From Solirubrobacterales bacterium (lineage in GTDB: Bacteria > Actinomycetota > Thermoleophilia > Solirubrobacterales > Solirubrobacteraceae): a DNA stretch of 5,748 bases. The position numbers and the translations under genes are program-made. The stretch is taken from contig JAOPZU010000417.1 in assembly GCA_025963955.1 (NCBI GenBank), positions 1 through 5,748 of the forward strand. The letters run 5' to 3'. Under the pieces are notes generated by a model. That model made no database searches. It was not told the DNA's origin and saw only the letters and a program-made list of their open reading frames with translations. Positions 1 through 4,565 of the stretch are shown here, piece by piece (the first letter of the stretch is position 1; every line of letters starts with the position of its first letter).

Positions 1-349
1 CGGCGGCCCGGGCGCGCGCCGCGGCCGGCAACGTCGGCAGGGCCAGGTGGTCGAAGAGCACGCCCGTGTACCGCGCGGCGGCCGGCAGCGTCGGGGCACC
101 GGGAAGGGCCGCGTCCACCGCCACCTCGCCCGCCAGCCCCTCCGACAGGCCGAGCACGGTGCGCGCCCGCGTCAGCCGCCGGCCCGCCTCCGCGCCGGCG
201 CAGAGCTTCACGAGCTCCGTCAGCACGCGCTCCCGCGGGCGCGTGAGCCCCTCCGCGTGCGACAGCCCAGCGAGGTCCAGTGGGGGCCCGTCGCCGCCCG
301 CCGCCTTCCCCTCGGACGGCGGCAGGGCGATCAGCAGGCCGCCCCTCAA
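1..349 (-). CDS. yaaA: YaaA family (DUF328/UPF0246) protein, 3' part missing
   Basis: This is the N-terminal 116 or so residues of a YaaA-family protein; the rest lies beyond the left window edge (the family is usually about 250 residues). Translating the minus strand from TTG at 349 gives a start of MRGGLLIALPPSEGK, matching the family's hydrophobic strand followed by PPSEGK. Then come GGDGPPLDLAGLSHAEGLTR and, near residues 92-100, AARYTGVLFDHL, matching the conserved (V/R)YTGVLYD block. In E. coli YaaA limits intracellular iron and oxidative DNA damage during peroxide stress; the biochemical activity is poorly defined. The TTG start overlaps the rmlB stop as TTGA, so translation is probably coupled to rmlB. 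No good Shine-Dalgarno is seen. The alternative is a CTG at 337, which would align better with family N-termini but is a rare start. Family assignment is firm; the exact start is less so. Confidence 0.85.
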   Translation of the reverse strand, partial: MRGGLLIALPPSEGKAAGGDGPPLDLAGLSHAEGLTRPRERVLTELVKLCAGAEAGRRLTRARTVLGLSEGLAGEVAVDAALPGAPTLPAAARYTGVLFDHLALPTLPAAARARAA

Positions 350-1335
350 CCGCCGAGGGCGGTGCCGTACTGCCGCTGGTAGTACTCCAGGTAGTCGCCC
401 GAGCGGATGGATTCCCACCACGGCTTGTTGTCCCGGTACCACTTCACCGTCGCCTCCAGGCCCTCCTCGAAGCGGACCTGCGCCTCCCACCCCAGGGCGC
501 GGACCTTCTCGCTGCCCAGGGAGTAGCGCCGGTCGTGGCCGGGCCGGTCGGTGACGTACTCGATCAGCGTCTCGTCGTTCCCGGTGAGCGAGACGATGCG
601 CTTGACCACGTCGATGTTCGGGCACTCGTCCGGGCCGCCGACGTTGTAGACCTCGCCGGACTTCCCGTGCTCCAGGACGTGGCCGATGCCGCGCCCGAAG
701 TCCTCGACGTAGAGCCAGTTGCGCACCTGCATGCCGTCGCCGTAGACCGGCAGCTTGTCCCCGTGGAAGGCGTTGAGGATCATCAGCGGGATGAGCTTCT
801 CGGGGTACTGGTAGGGGCCGTAGTTGTTCGACCCGCGGCAGATGACGGTCTCCAGTCCGAACGTCTCCGCGTAGGAGGCGACGAGCAGGTCCGCGCCCGC
901 CTTCGTCGCGCTGTACGGCGAGGAGGGCTGCAGGGGCGACTCCTCGGTGAAGCTCCCGGACTCGATGGAGCCGTAGACCTCGTCGGTGGACACCTGCAGG
1001 TAGCGGACGCCACGTTCGCGGGCGGCCTCCAGCAGGATGTACGTGCCGACGGCGTGCGTCGTGACGAAGGCGTCCGGCTCGGCGATCGACCGGTCCACGT
1101 GCGTCTCGGCGGCGAAGTTGACGACCGCGTCGACGTCCTTCATCGCGTCCTTGACCGCGGCGGCGTCCGCGATGTCCGCGTGCACGAAGTCGTGCTCCAC
1201 GTCGTGCAGGTTCTCCCGCCGGCCGGCGTAGGTGAGCTTGTCCAGGACGACGACCTCGTCGCCGTGGTCACGCACCCGCAGGCGCACGAAGTTCGAGCCG
1301 ATGAACCCGGCGCCACCACAGACCAGCAGCTTCAT
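346..1335 (-). CDS. rmlB: dTDP-glucose 4,6-dehydratase (RmlB)
   Basis: A 329-residue extended-SDR enzyme that converts dTDP-D-glucose to dTDP-4-keto-6-deoxy-D-glucose using bound NAD+, the second step of dTDP-L-rhamnose synthesis in the cytoplasm. The Rossmann motif GGAGFIGSN is at residues 7-15, followed by LDKLTYAGRRENL (31-43), which is typical of RmlB. The catalytic set is visible: S116-T117-D118-E119 in STDEVYG, and Y141/K145 in YSATK. Further RmlB hallmarks are SNNYGPYQYPEKLIP, VRNWLYVED and DRPGHDRRY. Length is normal for the family. The ATG at 1335 begins MKLLVCGGAGFIG, and its first bases overlap the stop codon of rmlD (ATGA), with GAGAGG 8 nt upstream as ribosome binding site. It sits third in the rmlA-rmlD-rmlB-yaaA run and is probably co-transcribed. 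I see no truncation or missing active-site residue. Confidence 0.97.
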   Translation of the reverse strand: MKLLVCGGAGFIGSNFVRLRVRDHGDEVVVLDKLTYAGRRENLHDVEHDFVHADIADAAAVKDAMKDVDAVVNFAAETHVDRSIAEPDAFVTTHAVGTYILLEAARERGVRYLQVSTDEVYGSIESGSFTEESPLQPSSPYSATKAGADLLVASYAETFGLETVICRGSNNYGPYQYPEKLIPLMILNAFHGDKLPVYGDGMQVRNWLYVEDFGRGIGHVLEHGKSGEVYNVGGPDECPNIDVVKRIVSLTGNDETLIEYVTDRPGHDRRYSLGSEKVRALGWEAQVRFEEGLEATVKWYRDNKPWWESIRSGDYLEYYQRQYGTALGG

Positions 1336-2180
1336 GTGTCGTTCCTCTCGTTCAGGTATCCGGCGACGCCGTCCTGCCAGCGCGGGAGCGTCGGCGCCCC
1401 CTCGGCGGCGCGCTCGGTCGCGAGCACGCTCCACGCCGGGCGGGGGGCGGGACGGACGAACTCCGCCGCCGTCGTCTCGTTCACGACGCACTCCACGCCC
1501 GCCTGCCGGTACAGCTCGAGCGTCAGCTCGTGCCACGAGCACTGCCCGCCCCCGGCGGTGTGCACCGGGCCGGTGATGTCGCCCGCCGCGAGATCGAGCA
1601 GCGCGGGGGACAGGTGGCCCGTCCACGTCGGGGACCCGACCTGGTCGACGACGACCGCCACCGCGTCGCGCGCCTCGCCGGCGCGCAGCATCGTGTCGGG
1701 AAAGCTCTTGCCCGGCCAGCCGAAGAGCCAGGCCGTGCGCGCGATCGCGTGGTCGGCGACCTCCTCGGCGAGCGCGAGCTCGCCGGCGTGCTTCGTCCGC
1801 CCGTAGGCGCCGATGGGCGCGACCGGGTCGCTCTCGACGTACGGGCGCCCGGTGAGCGTGCCGTCGAAGACGTAGTCGGTGGACACCGCGACGACGCGCG
1901 CCCCCACCGCGGCGGCCGCCCGCCCGACGTGCCGCGTGCCGAGCTCGTTCACGCGCAGCGCGGCCGCCTCGTGCTCCTCGGCGCCGTCCACGTCGACCCA
2001 GGCGGCGCAGTGGACGATCGCGTCCGGCGCAATGCCCCGCACCACGTCCCGCGTCTGCGTCTCGTTCGTCAGGTCCGCGTCCGCGAGGTCGACGCCGACC
2101 GCGTCCCACCCGCGCGCGATCGCGTCGTCGACGACGCGCCGCCCGAGCATGCCGGCGGCGCCGGTGACCAGCAGCTTCAT
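1332..2180 (-). CDS. rmlD: dTDP-4-dehydrorhamnose reductase (RmlD)
   Basis: A 282-residue SDR-superfamily reductase that performs the last step of dTDP-L-rhamnose synthesis, reducing dTDP-4-keto-L-rhamnose with NAD(P)H. Visible motifs are the nucleotide-binding GAAGMLG (residues 7-13), D31 at the end of beta-2, HCAAWVDVDGAE (57-68), the catalytic STDYVFDG (100-107) and YGRTK (126-130; Y126, K130), then RTAWLFG and a VVDQVGSPTWTGHLS segment, all typical of RmlD. Length is close to the family norm of about 290. The ATG at 2180 is only 2 nt after the rmlA stop and has no strong Shine-Dalgarno, so translation probably depends on ribosomes arriving from rmlA. Its TGA stop overlaps the rmlB ATG. 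RmlD needs the product of the epimerase RmlC, which is not encoded in this window. Function is firm. Confidence 0.95.
   Translation of the reverse strand: MKLLVTGAAGMLGRRVVDDAIARGWDAVGVDLADADLTNETQTRDVVRGIAPDAIVHCAAWVDVDGAEEHEAAALRVNELGTRHVGRAAAAVGARVVAVSTDYVFDGTLTGRPYVESDPVAPIGAYGRTKHAGELALAEEVADHAIARTAWLFGWPGKSFPDTMLRAGEARDAVAVVVDQVGSPTWTGHLSPALLDLAAGDITGPVHTAGGGQCSWHELTLELYRQAGVECVVNETTAAEFVRPAPRPAWSVLATERAAEGAPTLPRWQDGVAGYLNERNDT
1344..1349 (-). promoter_or_regulatory. Ribosome binding site of rmlB
   Basis: On the minus strand the sequence GAGAGG lies 8 nt before the rmlB ATG at 1335, inside the last codons of rmlD. It is the clearest Shine-Dalgarno in the window and supports the MKLLVCGG start over any upstream in-frame start. 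rmlD and yaaA have no comparable site. Confidence 0.7.
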
Positions 2181-2182
2181 GC

Positions 2183-3259
2183 TCAGAGGATCTCGATCTC
2201 GGACGTGTCGCCGACCATGAAGCGGTACGCCCTGGGCTGGCGGTCCGAGCGCGTGATCTTCACGTCGCGGCCGAGCAGGGAGGACTCCATCCGCCCGTCC
2301 AGGCCGGTGACAGACGAGCCCGCCAGCAGGATCGAGTGCTCGACCTCCGCGTTCTCGATGACGCAGTTCTCGCCGATCGCCGAGTACGGCCCGATGTAGC
2401 AGTCGGTGAGCCTCGCCCCCGCCCCGATGATGGCGGGGCCGCGGACGGTGGCGCGCGTCAGCGTCGCGCCTGCCTCGACGACCACGCGGCCGTCGATCTG
2501 GGAGTCGGTGAGATCGCCCTCGACGCGGGTCTGGATGACGTCGAGGATCAGGCGGTTGGCTTCCAGCATGTCCGCGAGGCGCCCGGTGTCCTTCCACCAG
2601 CCCTGCACGACGTGCGGCGCGACGGTCTTCCCGGTGTCGACCAGGTACTGGATCGCGTCGGTGATCTCGAGCTCGCCGCGGGAGGAGGGCTCGATCGCGC
2701 GGGCGGCGTCGTGGATCCCCGCGGTGAACATGTAGACGCCGACGAGCGCGAGGTTCGTCTTGGGCTCCGGCGGCTTCTCCTGCAGCGCGATGACCCGGCC
2801 GTCGGGACCGAGCTCGGCCACCCCGAAGTGCTGCGGCTCGTCGACGGGCGTCAGCAGGATCAGCGCGTCCGGCTCGTCCGCGCGGAAGGCCGCGACGAGG
2901 TCGTCGATGCCGCCCTGCAGCAGGTTGTCGCCGAGGTACATCACGAACGGCGAGTCCCCGAGGAACGGCTCACCGGTCAGGACCGCGTGGGCCAGGCCGG
3001 CCGGCTCGTCCTGCACGATGTAGGTGATCGCCACGCCGAACTGCGAGCCGTCGCCCGCGACCTCGCGGATCTCGTCACCCGTCTCCGGCGCGATGATGAT
3101 GCCGATCTCCTGGATCCCCGCTCGGGCCATCGCCTCGATGCCGTAGAAGAGGACGGGCCGGTTGGCCACCGGGACGAGCTGCTTCGCGCTCGTGTGGGTG
3201 ATCGGCCGCAGCCGCGTGCCCTTGCCGCCCGACAGAATGAGGCCCTTCAACGGATCCAT
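2183..3259 (-). CDS. rmlA: Glucose-1-phosphate thymidylyltransferase, long form
   Basis: A 358-residue nucleotidyltransferase that joins glucose-1-phosphate and dTTP to give dTDP-glucose and pyrophosphate, the entry step of the dTDP-sugar pathway. The nucleotide-binding GGKGTRLRP (residues 11-19) is followed by K26 in SAKQLVPV. QDEPAGLAHA is at 83-92, the metal-binding GDN at 110-112, FGVAEL at 145-150, EKP at 161-163, GELEITDAI at 195-203 and WWKDTG at 221-226. From about residue 246 to 340 the protein has left-handed beta-helix hexapeptide character (VVVEAGATL, AIIGAGARL, YIGPYSAIGENCVIENAEVEHSI). This extra domain separates it from the classic RmlA of about 290 residues and places it in the long-form group that includes StrD of Streptomyces. 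The start MDPLKGLILSGG at 3259 fits the family; longer in-frame extensions read as intergenic sequence. It is first in the rml cluster, and its stop is 2 nt before rmlD. Confidence 0.95.
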   Translation of the reverse strand: MDPLKGLILSGGKGTRLRPITHTSAKQLVPVANRPVLFYGIEAMARAGIQEIGIIIAPETGDEIREVAGDGSQFGVAITYIVQDEPAGLAHAVLTGEPFLGDSPFVMYLGDNLLQGGIDDLVAAFRADEPDALILLTPVDEPQHFGVAELGPDGRVIALQEKPPEPKTNLALVGVYMFTAGIHDAARAIEPSSRGELEITDAIQYLVDTGKTVAPHVVQGWWKDTGRLADMLEANRLILDVIQTRVEGDLTDSQIDGRVVVEAGATLTRATVRGPAIIGAGARLTDCYIGPYSAIGENCVIENAEVEHSILLAGSSVTGLDGRMESSLLGRDVKITRSDRQPRAYRFMVGDTSEIEIL

Positions 3260-3268
3260 GTCGGCGGA

Positions 3269-3274
3269 AGGGTA
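3269..3274 (-). promoter_or_regulatory. Candidate -10 box of the rmlA operon
   Basis: Reading the minus strand, TACCCT matches the actinobacterial -10 pattern TANNNT and ends 9 nt before the rmlA ATG. That would give a leaderless or nearly leaderless mRNA, in keeping with the absence of a Shine-Dalgarno before this ATG. I could not recognise a convincing -35 at 16-18 nt spacing, so this is tentative. Confidence 0.4.
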
Positions 3275-3317
3275 GTCGGCCCGCCCGGCGTCGGGGTTGC
3301 GCGGGCCCGTCGTCGCG

Positions 3318-3343
3318 GCCGGTGCGGCGCTCGGAGCACCGGC
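3318..3343. repeat. 8-bp inverted repeat, possible operator
   Basis: GCCGGTGC (3318-3325) is matched perfectly by its reverse complement GCACCGGC (3336-3343) across a 10-bp spacer. The repeat ends one base before the candidate -10 box of the plus-strand SDR gene, and its left arm lies where the -35 would be. That position suits a dimeric repressor or activator site. In DNA this GC-rich a chance repeat of this size is possible, so the role is inference. Confidence 0.4.
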
Positions 3344-3349
3344 TAGCGT
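3344..3349 (+). promoter_or_regulatory. Candidate -10 box of the SDR gene
   Basis: TAGCGT fits TANNNT and is separated from the ATG at 3357 by 7 nt, the spacing expected when transcription starts at the A of the start codon (leaderless mRNA). No Shine-Dalgarno lies at a usable distance from this ATG, which supports that reading. The -35 region has no clear consensus and is covered by the inverted repeat at 3318-3343, which could mean that activity depends on a regulator. Confidence 0.5.
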
Positions 3350-3356
3350 GAACCCG

Positions 3357-4007
3357 ATGGACATCGCCATCGCCGGGGCCCACGGAGCCATCGCCCGCCA
3401 CCTCACCCGGTTGCTCGTCGCCCGTGGGGACACGGTGCGCGGCCTGATCCGCAACCCGGGCCACGTGGACGACCTGCTCGCGGACGGGGCGCGACCCGTG
3501 GTGTGCGACCTGGAGTCCGCGCTCACGCCGACGGTCGCCGAGGCCATCGCGGGCGCCGACGCCGTGGTCTTCGCCGCCGGTGCGGGCCCCGGCTCCACCG
3601 CGGAGCGCAAGCTCACGATGGACCGCGACGGGGCGCTGCGGCTGGTCGAGGCGGCCCAGCTGGTCGGCGTCCCGCGGTACGTCATGGTCAGCGCGGTCGG
3701 GGCCGAGGCGCCGCCGGAGGGCGAGGAGGTCTTCGACGTCTACCTGCAGGCCAAGGCGGCGGCGGACGAGGGCCTCATGCGCAGCGCCCTGGCCTGGACG
3801 GTCCTGCGGCCCGGCCGTCTGACCGACGAGCCGGCGACCGGCCGGGTGCGGCTGGACGTCGAGCCCCACCGCGGGGAGGTCACGCGCGAGGACGTGGCGG
3901 GCGTCCTCGACCTGGTCCTCCACGGCCAGCGTGCGGTCGGGCGCGTCCTCTACGTCAACGGCGGCGAGCAGGATCCCGAGGCGGCGCTGGACGCCGCCGT
4001 CCGCTGA
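3357..4007 (+). CDS. Atypical SDR / NAD(P)-binding protein (YhfK/NmrA-like)
   Basis: A 216-residue single-domain Rossmann protein of the atypical SDR type, similar in pattern to Bacillus YhfK. The N-terminal MDIAIAGAHGAIARHL carries a GxxGxxA version of the dinucleotide loop (G7, G10, A13). R32 in GLIRNP suits NADP binding. VVFAAGAGPGS (70-80) follows beta-4, YVMVSAVGAE (108-117) is beta-5, and Y129/K133 form a YxxxK pair in YLQAK. The stretch AWTVLRPGRLTDEPATG is characteristic of this subgroup, and the C-terminus ends in a short RVLYVNGGEQDPEAAL segment. Substrate is unknown: relatives are annotated as NAD(P)H-binding or sugar-epimerase-like without proven reactions. The ATG at 3357 directly precedes the Rossmann strand and follows a -10 box by 7 nt; a TTG at 3297 is in frame but adds 20 low-complexity residues. 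It is divergent from rmlA, so a link to sugar metabolism is only positional. Confidence 0.85.
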   Translation: MDIAIAGAHGAIARHLTRLLVARGDTVRGLIRNPGHVDDLLADGARPVVCDLESALTPTVAEAIAGADAVVFAAGAGPGSTAERKLTMDRDGALRLVEAAQLVGVPRYVMVSAVGAEAPPEGEEVFDVYLQAKAAADEGLMRSALAWTVLRPGRLTDEPATGRVRLDVEPHRGEVTREDVAGVLDLVLHGQRAVGRVLYVNGGEQDPEAALDAAVR

Positions 4008-4009
4008 CC

Positions 4010-4032
4010 GGCGGGTCTAGTAGACGCCCGCC
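4010..4032. terminator. Candidate bidirectional terminator hairpin
   Basis: GGCGGGTCT (4010-4018) can pair with AGA plus CCCGCC (4022-4024 and 4027-4032) around a 3-nt loop, with a 2-nt bulge on the right side. It begins 3 nt after the SDR stop codon and overlaps the stop and last codons of the convergent PPOX gene. No T-tract follows on either strand, as is common in high-GC actinobacteria. It is the only candidate terminator in the 9-bp convergent gap. Confidence 0.4.
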
Positions 4033-4490
4033 TCGAGCTTGCGGTGGTCCCACGTCGCGCGCTCGGTCTCGACGAACTCGAACGCCACGCGCTTCTCCGC
4101 CTGCTTGGAGACCATCGCCCGCACGTCCTCACCGATCGACTCGAGCGCCCCGCCGCCGTAGCGGGACATGACCTCCAGGCCGACCCCGAGGACGGTCTCG
4201 AGGTCGGTGTGGACGCGGACCTCGGTCTTCATCATCACGCCGCGCAGCGCCTGGTACTCCGTGCCGGCCTCGACCTGGATCGTCGCCTTCGGGTCCCGCT
4301 GGAGGTTCTTGACCTTCTGGGACTTGCCGAACGTCCAGGCCCAGACCGTGCCGTCGCGGACGACGTACCAGAGCGGCATCAGGTGCGGCCAGCCGTCCTT
4401 GCCGACGGTGGCGCAGATGACCGTCTTCTCCTCGGCGAGGAAGGCCAGGACCTCGTCCTGGGTCATCTGGATCTGGTCGCGGCGGCTCAT
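4017..4490 (-). CDS. PPOX-class split-barrel flavin/F420-binding protein
   Basis: A 157-residue protein of the pyridoxamine 5'-phosphate oxidase-like split beta-barrel superfamily. After an N-terminal helix (about 9-21) come the barrel strands: TVICATVGKDGWPHLMPLWY (23-42), where G33-W34-P35-H36 is the usual substrate/cofactor strand pair, then TVWAWTFGKSQKVKNLQRDP (48-67), whose basic K56/K59/K61 cluster suits a phosphate or F420 tail, ATIQVEAG (69-76) and YQALRGVM (79-86). The tail TWDHRKLEAGVY (146-157) is typical of actinobacterial members grouped with F420-dependent (FDOR-B) enzymes such as Rv1155. Members bind F420, FMN, haem or biliverdin and reduce varied small molecules, so cofactor and substrate here are open. 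A homodimer is expected from the family. The ATG at 4490 is preceded by TAGGAT with 7 nt between, suggesting a leaderless mRNA; AGGA within it could instead act as a Shine-Dalgarno. It is convergent with the SDR gene. Confidence 0.88.
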   Translation of the reverse strand: MSRRDQIQMTQDEVLAFLAEEKTVICATVGKDGWPHLMPLWYVVRDGTVWAWTFGKSQKVKNLQRDPKATIQVEAGTEYQALRGVMMKTEVRVHTDLETVLGVGLEVMSRYGGGALESIGEDVRAMVSKQAEKRVAFEFVETERATWDHRKLEAGVY

Positions 4491-4497
4491 GCGCCTG

Positions 4498-4527
4498 ATC
4501 CTAGACGCACGACGGGCCTGAGGTGAA
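4498..4527 (-). promoter_or_regulatory. Candidate promoter of the PPOX gene
   Basis: On the minus strand, TTCACC (4527-4522) and TAGGAT (4503-4498) are 18 nt apart and resemble -35 and -10 elements. The -10 box ends 7 nt before the ATG at 4490, the spacing of a leaderless transcript. The -35 matches 4 of 6 bases of TTGACA. It falls inside the upstream-gene hairpin at 4513-4547, so the two signals share bases. Confidence 0.5.
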
Positions 4528-4547
4528 CCGGATTCACCTCAGGCCCG
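4513..4547 (-). terminator. Perfect 15-bp stem hairpin after the surface-protein gene
   Basis: The arm at 4513-4527 (CGGGCCTGAGGTGAA) is matched without error by its reverse complement at 4533-4547 around a 5-nt loop. It lies 18 nt after the stop codon of the minus-strand surface-protein gene, the usual place for an intrinsic terminator. No T-tract follows, which is typical of actinobacterial terminators. Because it also covers the -35 region of the PPOX promoter, a protein-binding operator is an alternative or added role. Confidence 0.7.
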
Positions 4548-4565
4548 CGCGGTGCTGCGAGACGG

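Noticed and set aside
280..1806. 508-residue plus-strand open frame opposite rmlB and rmlD
   Set aside because: It is antisense to two firmly identified enzymes, has low-complexity Arg/Val/Asp/Gly-rich composition and no family motif. It is the expected shadow of GC-biased third codon positions.
1530..2399. 289-residue plus-strand open frame opposite rmlD and the end of rmlA
   Set aside because: Same shadow effect: no recognisable domain, and it spans the junction of two real genes on the other strand.
2336..3346. 336-residue plus-strand open frame opposite rmlA
   Set aside because: Composition is dominated by Asp/Val/Arg/Leu from the complementary codons, there are no motifs, and rmlA on the other strand has a complete set of active-site motifs.
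3297..3356. Upstream TTG start for the SDR gene, adding 20 residues
   Set aside because: The added residues are Ala/Gly/Pro-rich, precede the Rossmann strand with no family counterpart, and would run through the inverted repeat and the -10 box. ATG at 3357 fits better.
3260..3685. N-terminal extension of RmlA up to 3685
   Set aside because: The extension is antisense to the SDR gene and is not related to RmlA, while MDPLKGLILSGGKGTRLRP at 3259 is the normal family N-terminus.
3075..3923. 282-residue minus-strand open frame opposite the SDR gene
   Set aside because: It overlaps the start of rmlA in another frame and the whole SDR gene antisense. Its translation has no family features.
4044..4526. 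160-residue plus-strand open frame opposite the PPOX gene
   Set aside because: Antisense shadow with no motif; it crosses the hairpin and promoter region.
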